Made by a program: the position numbers and the translations under genes
Shown here: one piece after another, positions 26,291 through 33,498 of the stretch
Layout: every line of letters starts with the position of its first letter
How positions within the stretch are numbered: the stretch's first letter is position 1
The notes under the pieces: model-generated
What the model was told of the DNA's origin: nothing
Seen by the model: the letters and a program-made list of their open reading frames with translations, nothing else
The model's database searches: none
Origin: an uncultured Bacilli bacterium
GTDB lineage: Bacteria > Bacillota_I > Bacilli_A > RF39 > UBA660
Assembly (NCBI GenBank): GCA_934098525.1
Contig: CAKONZ010000005.1
Coordinates: 1-64,000, forward strand
Direction: 5' to 3'
DNA length: 64,000 nucleotides

Positions 26291-29254
26291 ATGTTAAAAG
26301 ATGAAGTTTGGAATAAAAAGTTTAATCTTGCTAAAGCTTATTATGAAGAACATGGGGATTTATTAATTCCAAATGATTATATGGTTAATGGAATTAGATT
26401 AGGAAGATGGATTCAAACTCAGAGAGATTGTTATTTAAAGAAAAATAATTGTCTTTTTACTGAGGAAAGAATAGATAAACTTAATTCTATTGATATGGTT
26501 TGGGATTATAAAAGTTATTGTTGGAATAGAATGTTTAATGCTTTAGTGGTATATAAGAATACTTTTAATAGTCTTTTAGTGCCTCAAACGTATATAACTT
26601 CTGATAATTTACATCTTGGTATATGGGTAAATAGTCAAAGATTACTTCATAGGAAAAATATTTTAGAAAAAAATAAAGTTATTAAATTAGATAGTATAGA
26701 TTTTGTATGGGATCCTTTTGTTGATATACATAATAGATGGAATATTATATATGAAAAAGTTAAAGAGTATAAATTAAAATATAATAAGTTTCCGTATCAT
26801 GATAAGAAATTAAATGGTTGGTTATATTTACAAAGACATAAAATAAGCACTAATAGTATTTTACCTGAAAGATTAAAAAAATTAGAGGATATTGGTTTTA
26901 TAAAAAAGAAATTTGATACTTGGGAGATTAATTATAGTCTTTTAAAAGATATGTATAATAAACATGGTTCTAATTGTTATAAAATAGTATTGGTTGATAA
27001 AAAGTTAAATAATTGGATTAAAAAACAAAGATTTTTGTATAAAAATAAAAAATTAAGTGATGATAAAATAAGAAAGTTAATGAGTATTAATTTTGATTTT
27101 GATTTTAAAAATAATTATTGGATTTCTATGTATAATAAAGCTAAGAAATTTTATGAAATAAATAAAAATCTTAATGTATCTAAAAATAAAAATACTTCAA
27201 CTAATTACGAGTTAGGAGTTTGGTTAGATGGTCAAAGATATTTATATAGAAAGAAAAGACTAAGTTCTGAAAAAATAGAATTACTTGAAAAAATTAATGT
27301 TAAATGGAATTTATATAGAGATCCTTATGATATTTGGAATGAGTGGTATTTAATTGCTAAAAAATTCTATTTGGAAAATGGGCATTTATGTCCTAAAAAA
27401 GGTAGATTAGCAACATGGTTGTTTGCACAAAGAGCAGCTAAAAAGGGATTGAGGGGTAAAATTACTTCTAGACAAATAAAATTATTAAATAATATTGGGA
27501 TGATCTGGGATGTTAAGAAAGAACATTGGGAAGAAATGTATAATTATGCTAAAGAGTACTATAATATTCATAAGTTGTTAAATATACCTTGTAATTATGT
27601 TACTGATAATGGTGTTAATTTAGGTATTTGGATATCAAAACAAAGACGTGTATATAAAGATATAATTAATCAAAAAATCAAACTTAATAGTATTATAAAA
27701 AATAGGATAAAATTATTAAATGATATTGGCATGATTTGGGATGCTTCTAAAATTTCATCTAGTGTATCTTTTCAAGAAAAGGCTGTTTTTTATTATATGA
27801 AAAAGTTTTTTAATAAAGTGGTAAAAATAACTCAGTGGGAATTTATAGGATATGAACTTGATGTTTATATTCCTGATATTAAAACTGCTATTGAATATGA
27901 TGGAATAATGCATATAGATAAGTTAGAAAAAGATAATTTAAAAAATAAGGCTTGTAAAGATAATAATATTAGAATTATTAGAATTCGTGAAGGAAAATTA
28001 CCTGAAGTTTCTTATTGTGATAATGTTATTGTAGCAAAAACAGGTAAAGATGACGATTTAGAAAATGCTATTAATAAGTTATTGATGTTGTTAAATATTG
28101 ATTATATTTGTAATATTAAAAAAGATAAAAAAGAAATAATTGAAACTTATAAAAATTATTCTTCTCATAAATTTGATAAAAATTATGAATTAGTTTATTT
28201 ACATTACAAAAAATTTGGAAGTATTGATAACGATTCATCTTTTTCATGTCTTGATAAAGAATTGAAACTTTGGTTATTAAAACAAAGAAGTGATTATAAA
28301 AATGGATTATTAACAAAATTACAATTAGAAAAATTGAAAAAAGTTGGTTTTATTTTAGATATCTATGAAGAAAAGTGGATGAAAAATTATAATCTTGCGT
28401 TAGATTATTACAAAAAGAATAATAAAATAGAGTTTAATTGTATTACTGATGATGGATTTCATTTAGGAGCTTTTCTTTATAAACAAAAAAGATTGTTACT
28501 TGAAGGGAAGTTAGAAAATAATAAGGTTAAACTTTTAGAACAATTAGATATTGATTATTTATATAGAGATGTAAAAAAAGAAAAGATGGAGCATAAAAAT
28601 AAATGTTTTAATGAACTTGATAAGTATTATAAAAATTTTGGTAATATAAATATTAAGGTTGATTATGTTAGTAACGGTATTCCTTTAGGAAAATGGATTA
28701 GGAATATTAGAGAGAGGTATAAAAAAGGATTACTTGATACTGATACTATTGAAATATTTAATAGTTATAATATGATCTGGGATGTTTTTGATGATATTTG
28801 GGAAGAAATGTTTAATTGTGCTAAGAAATATTATGAAAAATATAATAATTTATTTGTTACTACTAATTATATTGCTGAAAATGGAAAAAATTTATATGGT
28901 TGGATTACTCTTCAACGAAAAAAGTATTTTAGGTCTAAGTTATCAAAAGAACAAATTGATAAATTAAATTCTATTAATATAATTTGGGATCCTTATACTT
29001 ATAAATGGATGAAAAATTATGAACTGGCAAAAGAATATTATAAAGAGCATGGAAATTTAAATATACCAGTTGGTTTTATTACTGATAGTGGGGTAAAATT
29101 AGGAATGTGGATAGGCTCTCAAAGACAGGCTAATAGAGGTAATCCAAATTTTTTAATGACGGAAGAAAGAAAAAGATTGTTAGATTTAATACATATGGAT
29201 TGGACAATAAAAAGGCCTAATCCTAATGCTAAATGTAGAAAAAATTGGATTTAA
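26291..29254 (+). CDS. HA-repeat protein with a central PD-(D/E)XK (Vsr/DUF559-like) nuclease domain
   Basis: A 987-residue protein on the plus strand. About twelve repeats of 60-72 residues share W..mY..AkeYY...g.l.ip..yi...g..LG.WI..QR......L....i..L..i.m.WD, the helicase-associated (HA, PF03457) pattern. Seven repeats (about 6-490) precede and five (about 615-985) follow a nuclease-like domain (about 495-610). That domain has ELD (Asp524), IEYDG (Glu535, Asp537), His541, then DNLKNKAC and IRIIRIRE, as in Vsr/DUF559-type endonucleases. No helicase motor, methylase or signal peptide is present. AGGGGTGG lies upstream; ATG 26291 fits best, though GTG 26288 or 26273 are possible. HA repeats probably bind DNA, so this may be a site-targeting nuclease with a defence or element-related role. 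That function is inference. Confidence 0.85.
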   Translation: MLKDEVWNKKFNLAKAYYEEHGDLLIPNDYMVNGIRLGRWIQTQRDCYLKKNNCLFTEERIDKLNSIDMVWDYKSYCWNRMFNALVVYKNTFNSLLVPQTYITSDNLHLGIWVNSQRLLHRKNILEKNKVIKLDSIDFVWDPFVDIHNRWNIIYEKVKEYKLKYNKFPYHDKKLNGWLYLQRHKISTNSILPERLKKLEDIGFIKKKFDTWEINYSLLKDMYNKHGSNCYKIVLVDKKLNNWIKKQRFLYKNKKLSDDKIRKLMSINFDFDFKNNYWISMYNKAKKFYEINKNLNVSKNKNTSTNYELGVWLDGQRYLYRKKRLSSEKIELLEKINVKWNLYRDPYDIWNEWYLIAKKFYLENGHLCPKKGRLATWLFAQRAAKKGLRGKITSRQIKLLNNIGMIWDVKKEHWEEMYNYAKEYYNIHKLLNIPCNYVTDNGVNLGIWISKQRRVYKDIINQKIKLNSIIKNRIKLLNDIGMIWDASKISSSVSFQEKAVFYYMKKFFNKVVKITQWEFIGYELDVYIPDIKTAIEYDGIMHIDKLEKDNLKNKACKDNNIRIIRIREGKLPEVSYCDNVIVAKTGKDDDLENAINKLLMLLNIDYICNIKKDKKEIIETYKNYSSHKFDKNYELVYLHYKKFGSIDNDSSFSCLDKELKLWLLKQRSDYKNGLLTKLQLEKLKKVGFILDIYEEKWMKNYNLALDYYKKNNKIEFNCITDDGFHLGAFLYKQKRLLLEGKLENNKVKLLEQLDIDYLYRDVKKEKMEHKNKCFNELDKYYKNFGNINIKVDYVSNGIPLGKWIRNIRERYKKGLLDTDTIEIFNSYNMIWDVFDDIWEEMFNCAKKYYEKYNNLFVTTNYIAENGKNLYGWITLQRKKYFRSKLSKEQIDKLNSINIIWDPYTYKWMKNYELAKEYYKEHGNLNIPVGFITDSGVKLGMWIGSQRQANRGNPNFLMTEERKRLLDLIHMDWTIKRPNPNAKCRKNWI

Positions 29255-29289
29255 AAAGCAAAGTATTTTTTACTTTGCTTTATTTTTAT
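29253..29289. terminator. bidirectional terminator between the HA-repeat gene and hpf
   Basis: AAAGCAAAGTA and TACTTTGCTTT form a perfect 11-bp stem with a 5-nt loop, with A and T runs on both sides. It serves both convergent genes. Confidence 0.9.
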
Positions 29290-29810
29290 TCTTCTTCAAT
29301 TAAACCGTATCCAGATTCTTTTCTTTTATAAATAACTGAAGCTTTATTAGTATCTGTATTTTTAAAGAAGTAAAAATCATGATCTAGTAATTCTAATTGT
29401 AGTATTGCTTCTTCTTCACTCATTGGTTTAATTTCCATTGTTTTTCTTTTTATTATTTTATTTTCATTATCTTCAGTTGATTCAAATTCTTCAAAATAAT
29501 CATATTTTTCTTTTACTTTTTTATTAGATAATCTTGTTTTATTTTTTCTAATTTGTCTTTCAAGTTTATCTATTGCTGTATCCATTGCAGAATAAAAGTT
29601 GTTTCCTGTTTCTTCTACTCTTAATGTTATACCTTTTAAAGGAATTGTGACTTCGATTTTGTGCTTTGGTTCTCTTATCTTAAATAGGAGATTTGCTGTT
29701 ACTTCTTCATGATTTTTAATATACTTATTTAACCTTTCAATTTTTTCTTCTGCATATTGTTTCATTGCATCAGTTATTTCGGTTTTTTCACCACGAATTT
29801 TAATTTTCAT
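29286..29810 (-). CDS. hpf: ribosome hibernation promoting factor, long form
   Basis: A 174-residue protein. The N-terminal S30AE domain (about 1-95: MKIKIRGEKTEITDAMKQYA ... KIEVTIPLKGITLRVEE) binds the 30S decoding region. The C-terminal dimerisation domain (about 115-174: KRKTMEIKPMSEEEAILQLE ... YKRKESGYGLIEEE) makes 100S ribosome dimers in Firmicutes. The start is ATG 29810 because GGAGG is 8 nt upstream; an in-frame TTG at 29825 lies inside that site. Confidence 0.97.
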   Translation of the reverse strand: MKIKIRGEKTEITDAMKQYAEEKIERLNKYIKNHEEVTANLLFKIREPKHKIEVTIPLKGITLRVEETGNNFYSAMDTAIDKLERQIRKNKTRLSNKKVKEKYDYFEEFESTEDNENKIIKRKTMEIKPMSEEEAILQLELLDHDFYFFKNTDTNKASVIYKRKESGYGLIEEE

Positions 29811-29847
29811 ATCATCATCCTCCAATGTTATTGTAACATATTTTATA

Positions 29848-29872
29848 ATAAAAAGCCACTTATTTAGTGGCT
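29848..29872 (-). terminator. intrinsic terminator after csp
   Basis: On the minus strand AGCCACT and AGTGGCT form a stem with a TAAAT-type loop followed by TTTTTATT. The last codons of csp lie in the hairpin. Confidence 0.82.
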
Positions 29873-30078
29873 ACTGTATCTTTAATTACTTTAACTTGTA
29901 AAGCTTGTAAACCTTTTCCAGTTTCTAACAATTGAAAGTTAACATAATCGCCTTCTTTTAATGTCTTATAACCTTCCATGTTAATTGCTGAATAGTGTAC
30001 AAAAATATCTTTGTCTGGTTCGTATTCAATAAATCCAAAACCTTTTTCATTATTGAACCATTTTACAAATCCGTTCAT
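29860..30078 (-). CDS. csp: cold shock protein (CspA family)
   Basis: A 72-residue single cold-shock domain that binds single-stranded nucleic acid and acts as an RNA chaperone. RNP1 (EKGFGFIEYE) and RNP2 (DIFVHYSAI) are intact. AGGAGAGG precedes the ATG. The gap upstream (30079-30184) is about 100 nt of AT-rich sequence that may include a long 5' leader, as is common for cold shock genes, though I see no defined structure. Confidence 0.96.
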   Translation of the reverse strand: MNGFVKWFNNEKGFGFIEYEPDKDIFVHYSAINMEGYKTLKEGDYVNFQLLETGKGLQALQVKVIKDTVATK

Positions 30079-30184
30079 AATATTTAACCTCTCCTTCTAT
30101 ACTATTTTTTTCTAACCTGTGCACAATTCTAATACTAGCACTTTATTTTTAGTTTTTTTGTATTTTTGCTTAAAATGTTGTTTT

Positions 30185-30916
30185 TCATACCTGTTTGGTA
30201 AATATTTCTTTTATTTCCTCTTTTTTATCCCTAGATACTAAATTTGTTCTTTTACTTTCATTAAATATTATATCGTTTGTGCATACATCAAATTTTTTTA
30301 CATTACATTTGTTTATTATTGCACTTCTATGAGTTTTAATAAAATTATTGTTTAACTTATTTAATATTTCTGTAAGACTTAAATTAGTTTTGATTATTTC
30401 ATCTTTACATACAACTAAACAAATTTTTCTTTTAGCTTCTTTTTCTATGTATAAAATATCATCAAAAGGAATTTTATACATCATATTATTATAATTGATT
30501 ATTAAATTATCATTTCTAGTCGTATGATTATAGTATATTAGCCCTATTATTTCTGCTATATCTTCTATTAATGTTTCATTATTTGATAAAAGATGGGCAC
30601 CAAAGTAATGTTTTGATACCCATTCTTCTTCATTGAGTAAGTTTTCTCTGTCAATTACTATAATATATGACATTATATCTTTATATTTTTTTCTTATTTT
30701 ATCAATTATTTCATAAATATTAATATTAGATGTGTTATCTATAATATATCCATTTACATGTTGTCTTAATTTTAAAAACTTTTCAAAATTGTCATCGTCT
30801 TTTTCAAATTCATAAAATTTATAATACTCTTGGTATTTAAATAATTTTTTATCTATTATATATTTGTACTCCTTGATATTCTTTTTGTTACTACTAACTA
30901 TAACAAAATTTGACAT
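30185..30916 (-). CDS. AgrA-like LytTR transcription regulator with degenerate receiver
   Basis: A 243-residue two-domain regulator. The LytTR DNA-binding domain fills about residues 135-240 (YKIPFDDILYIEKEAKRKI, LTEILNKLNNNFIKTHRSAI, VSRDKKEEIKEIF). The N-terminal half lines up with a receiver, and Asp60 (GYIID) matches the AgrA phospho-acceptor. However, the acidic pair that normally follows strand 1 is replaced by Ser-Ser (VIVSSN), so magnesium binding and phosphorylation are doubtful. It is the last gene of the agr-like locus, 51 nt after the small HTH gene, with AGGAG before the ATG. It may act without phosphorylation, in keeping with the absence of a kinase gene. Confidence 0.85.
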   Translation of the reverse strand: MSNFVIVSSNKKNIKEYKYIIDKKLFKYQEYYKFYEFEKDDDNFEKFLKLRQHVNGYIIDNTSNINIYEIIDKIRKKYKDIMSYIIVIDRENLLNEEEWVSKHYFGAHLLSNNETLIEDIAEIIGLIYYNHTTRNDNLIINYNNMMYKIPFDDILYIEKEAKRKICLVVCKDEIIKTNLSLTEILNKLNNNFIKTHRSAIINKCNVKKFDVCTNDIIFNESKRTNLVSRDKKEEIKEIFTKQV

Positions 30917-30966
30917 TTTTTCTTATTCTCCTGTAATTTTTTTCTCAATAAATAGCATATAAAAAA

Positions 30967-31212
30967 TTATTTCATAAGTTTTGTAAATGCTTCTTTATGA
31001 AAATTGTTTATACTTCTAACTGAGTAATGTTTTTGCTCTTTGCCGTATTTATCAAACTCCATAGTGTCTGCAATGTAATTAAGACTTTGTCTTTTCCAAT
31101 ATATGCGAACTATCAATTCAGTTTCATATTCATTTAGTGATTTTTGTTCACATAATTTTTCTAGATCTTCTTTACTTGTTGAAAAATACAATGTACTTAA
31201 TCTTTTTGGCAT
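30967..31212 (-). CDS. small helix-turn-helix protein, sigma region 4-like
   Basis: An 81-residue protein. The segment LNEYETELIVRIYWKRQSLN followed by YIADTM and YSVRSINNFHKEAF (about 27-78) has the layout of a sigma-70 region 4 or similar HTH, with an insertion (EFDKYGKEQKH) between the helices. No sigma region 2 is present, so it is not a full sigma factor. It overlaps agrB by 16 nt, which points to translational coupling and to a regulatory role in the same locus. I do not recognise the exact family. Confidence 0.65.
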   Translation of the reverse strand: MPKRLSTLYFSTSKEDLEKLCEQKSLNEYETELIVRIYWKRQSLNYIADTMEFDKYGKEQKHYSVRSINNFHKEAFTKLMK

Positions 31213-31631
31213 TTTTCATCATCCTTTACTACTATGTAATTCATATATACAGCTAATAATGTTCCTAATAATGTGCATAAAAAAACACTAATATAAATGC
31301 TTGGTATAAAATATGTAATTATAAAGAACAAAACCCATGTGAATGTTGTACATGTTACTGTTGAGTTTAAATGAAATGTTTCTCCTAAAAATGATCTTGC
31401 AAAGAAAAATCCTACTAGAAAGAAAGATAATTCTGCAAAAGCATTATTAAATATTGCTATTATAAACACTCCAGCTGTTTGTATTAATTGCATTGGGATA
31501 GTTATTCCATAAAATATAACATTTTCAATAGTATGTTCTAATTTTGAAGCTTTCTCTTGTGCAAACGCATCTATTGTAGCGCTGTTTGAAAACCATATTC
31601 CATTTTTTCTTTTCTTTTTCTTCTCTTTCAT
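31197..31631 (-). CDS. agrB: AgrB-like peptide-processing membrane protease
   Basis: A 144-residue protein with about four transmembrane segments. The AgrB active site is recognisable: in ARSFLGETFHLNSTVTC the His and Cys are separated by six residues, as are His77 and Cys84 of S. aureus AgrB, and the Arg...Gly lead-in is kept (GG reads GE). AgrB cuts the C-terminal tail of AgrD and forms the thiolactone. It is shorter than the usual 190-200 residues, mainly at the C-terminus. AGAGGTGG precedes the ATG. It lies directly after a 30-residue peptide gene and a palindrome. Confidence 0.8.
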   Translation of the reverse strand: MKEKKKKRKNGIWFSNSATIDAFAQEKASKLEHTIENVIFYGITIPMQLIQTAGVFIIAIFNNAFAELSFFLVGFFFARSFLGETFHLNSTVTCTTFTWVLFFIITYFIPSIYISVFLCTLLGTLLAVYMNYIVVKDDEKCQKD

Positions 31632-31647
31632 AATCCACCTCTTTTGT

Positions 31648-31677
31648 ACAAATAGTAAGGGCCCTAATACTATTTGT
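31648..31677. repeat. 10-bp perfect inverted repeat with palindromic core between the peptide gene and agrB
   Basis: ACAAATAGTA and TACTATTTGT are perfect inverted arms around a 10-nt centre that itself contains AGGGCCCT, a palindrome. GC content in the core is high for this genome. There is no T run, so it is not a normal terminator. It ends 17 nt before the agrB start, close to its ribosome site. It could be an operator or an RNA hairpin that tunes agrB relative to the peptide gene. Confidence 0.8.
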
Positions 31678-31684
31678 AACTAGC

Positions 31685-31777
31685 TTATTTGCTTGATTTA
31701 GCAAGCTTTTTAGCTGTTTTTTTAGCAAAGTTGTTTTCTTTATCGAATTGCCCAAGCCATAACCAACTTCTAAACAT
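31685..31777 (-). CDS. 30-residue peptide in the AgrD position
   Basis: A short gene with AAAGGAG 10 nt before ATG 31777. The product is MFRSWLWLGQFDKE followed by NNFAKKTAKKLAKSSK: an aromatic N-terminus and an amphipathic Lys/Ala helix, like the leader part of AgrD. It then stops, without the Cys (or Ser) macrocycle core and acidic tail that AgrB would process. It lies between the membrane sensor-like gene and agrB, where agrD is expected. It may be a truncated AgrD or another small effector. Confidence 0.6.
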   Translation of the reverse strand: MFRSWLWLGQFDKENNFAKKTAKKLAKSSK

Positions 31778-31780
31778 TTT

Positions 31781-32380
31781 TTATTCACTCCTTTCTCTTT
31801 TATATAAATATAATTCTTTCACAATTATTATAATAAGAAGTATTAAAAAAGAATCAAGCGAGGTTAATAAATAGTTTAATCCTTCCAATTTTGTTACTTC
31901 TATATACTTTAATTTAAATGTATAATAACAGATGTATTGTACTATTGTGTTTATAACTATTGCTATTAATCCTTTATAAATTCCTTTTGTAGGTTTTTCT
32001 GAAAATTTTATTATTGTGTACATAGTATATACAAATATGAAAACTTGTGTAACTCCATAACCTAAATACTTTGTTACAATTATAGGAATAATTGTATAAA
32101 CCAAAACATATGGCAATAGTTTCTTAATTTCTTTTGTTCTTATTACTATGAATATTGTTAATACATAATTTAACACTGAAACTGCAATTACACATAAATA
32201 ATTTATTAAACTATTTATTTTGATTTTTGATAAGTTTTCGATTGTTACTTTGTAGTATGGCATACCTATACTTTCTAAACATGTATTTATAACAATCATT
32301 GTTATCATAAATATAAGTAACCATACTGCAAGTTTTGCTACTTTCTCATTAACTCCTAACCATTTTATGAAATCTTTCAT
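31781..32380 (-). CDS. AgrC-like membrane sensor domain without histidine kinase
   Basis: A 199-residue protein with about six transmembrane segments (near 15-37, 57-80, 88-107, 108-127, 136-155, 168-190). Size and layout fit the N-terminal sensor half of AgrC. It ends after ELYLYKRERSE, where AgrC would enter its dimerisation and kinase domains, and no HATPase sequence occurs anywhere in this locus. The peptide gene follows directly (4 bp after this ends), in an AgrC-D-B-like layout. It may be a peptide receptor, transporter or immunity protein. No sequence motif proves the AgrC link. Confidence 0.6.
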   Translation of the reverse strand: MKDFIKWLGVNEKVAKLAVWLLIFMITMIVINTCLESIGMPYYKVTIENLSKIKINSLINYLCVIAVSVLNYVLTIFIVIRTKEIKKLLPYVLVYTIIPIIVTKYLGYGVTQVFIFVYTMYTIIKFSEKPTKGIYKGLIAIVINTIVQYICYYTFKLKYIEVTKLEGLNYLLTSLDSFLILLIIIIVKELYLYKRERSE

Positions 32381-32424
32381 TTTTACTACCCACCTTAATT
32401 ATACAACAGATAAAAATAGTTTTT

Positions 32425-32441
32425 ACGCAATCAAAACGCAA
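32425..32441. promoter_or_regulatory. direct repeat upstream of the agr-like locus (candidate regulator site)
   Basis: ACGCAA occurs twice with an 11-bp period (32425-32430 and 32436-32441), one helical turn apart, 45-60 bp before the first gene of the locus. Direct repeats on one face of the helix are typical of LytTR regulator sites, although the known consensus and spacing differ. The regulator at 30185-30916 is a natural candidate. Confidence 0.4.
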
Positions 32442-32478
32442 ATTTCCAATTTTTTCCATTTTTCGCTTTTTTTCACTT

Positions 32479-32506
32479 ATTATAGCACAAAAAAAGAAAG
32501 AATCAA
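32479..32506 (-). promoter_or_regulatory. probable sigma-A promoter of the agr-like locus
   Basis: The minus strand has TTGATT, a 16-nt spacer and a consensus TATAAT. Its -35 overlaps the T-rich side of the mbl terminator. The transcript would start about 90 nt before the first gene and cross the ACGCAA repeats. Confidence 0.55.
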
Positions 32507-32535
32507 CATGTTATAACGCATAATTTATTCTTTCT
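32488..32535 (-). terminator. intrinsic terminator after mbl
   Basis: On the minus strand AGAAAGAAT (in the last mbl codons) pairs with ATTCTTTCT across a 23-nt loop, followed by a T run. The loop is long, so strength is uncertain. Confidence 0.6.
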
Positions 32536-33497
32536 AAAAGGATACCTGTACCTAGTGCTACACAAGATAATGGATCTTCTGCTAATGTCACTGGAATATG
32601 TAAATTTTCTTCTAGGTATTTATCTAAATTGTTTAATAGTGCTCCTCCACCTGTTAATGTTATTCCTCTTTCAATTATGTCCGCTGATAGTTCTGGCGGT
32701 GTCTGTTCTAATACTAATTTTATTACTTTTAATATTTTTTCTACACTGTCTTTTAATGCTTGTTCTATTTCTTCACTACTAATTGTTATTGATTTAGGTA
32801 ATCCTCCGATTAGGTCTCTACCTTTTATTTCTAGTTTTTCTTTTTTATTTTCTGATTTGGCTGTTCCTATTTCTATTTTTATTTTTTCTGCTGTTTTTTC
32901 TCCAATTAGTAGTTTGTATTTATTTTTTATATAGGTTATTATGTCATCATCGAATGTATTGCCTGCTGTTTTTATTGATGCTGATGTTACTATTTCCCCT
33001 AATGATAAGACTGCAACATCTGTTGTTCCTCCACCTATATCTACTACCATATTTCCTATTGGCTTACCTATTTCTAGACCTGCTCCAATTGCTGCTACTT
33101 TTGGTTCTTCTTCTACTATTACTTTTTTTGCACCTGTTTTATAAGCTGCTTCTTTTATAGCATTTTTTTCTACTTCTGTTATATTTGATGGACAGCATAT
33201 TATTATTCTTGGTTTAAACATTTTTTGTTTAATATTTAATTTACTTAATACACTATTCAAAAGTATTTCTACCATTGAGAAGTCTGCTATTACGCCATCT
33301 TTCATTGGCTTAATTGCTTTTATTTGACCAGGTGTTCTTCCTAACATATTGTTAGCTTCTTTTCCATACGCTATTGGTCTTTTATTTTCTTGATCTATTA
33401 CAATTATGCTTGGTTCATTTATTATAATTCCTTTTCCTTTTAAATATACTAGGATATTTACTGTTCCTAAATCTATTCCTATATCTTTACTAAACAT
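32511..33497 (-). CDS. mbl: MreB-family cell shape protein, Mbl type
   Basis: A 328-residue bacterial actin that guides lateral wall synthesis. The phosphate-1 motif DIGIDLGTVNILVY, phosphate-2 VVDIGGGTTDVAVLSLG and adenosine motif GITLTGGGALLNNLD are intact. The Mbl assignment over MreB rests on its place directly after spoIIQ, as in the Bacillus spoIIQ-spoIIID-mbl cluster; spoIIID is missing here. It starts 1 nt before the spoIIQ stop region, so it is probably co-transcribed with spoIIQ. TAGAGG precedes the ATG. Confidence 0.93.
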   Translation of the reverse strand: MFSKDIGIDLGTVNILVYLKGKGIIINEPSIIVIDQENKRPIAYGKEANNMLGRTPGQIKAIKPMKDGVIADFSMVEILLNSVLSKLNIKQKMFKPRIIICCPSNITEVEKNAIKEAAYKTGAKKVIVEEEPKVAAIGAGLEIGKPIGNMVVDIGGGTTDVAVLSLGEIVTSASIKTAGNTFDDDIITYIKNKYKLLIGEKTAEKIKIEIGTAKSENKKEKLEIKGRDLIGGLPKSITISSEEIEQALKDSVEKILKVIKLVLEQTPPELSADIIERGITLTGGGALLNNLDKYLEENLHIPVTLAEDPLSCVALGTGILLERINYAL

Positions 33498-33498
33498 A

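Noticed and set aside
31525..31788. An 87-codon open frame across the peptide gene and the start of agrB, with a Cys near its middle (TICTKE), as an alternative AgrD
   Set aside because: Its GTG start touches the ribosome site with no spacing, it overlaps agrB by over 100 nt in another frame, and the Cys is followed by charged residues, not a hydrophobic ring.
32511..33497. Labelling the actin homologue mreB
   Set aside because: The family fits MreB generally, but its place after spoIIQ matches Mbl; without mreC/mreD nearby I prefer mbl.
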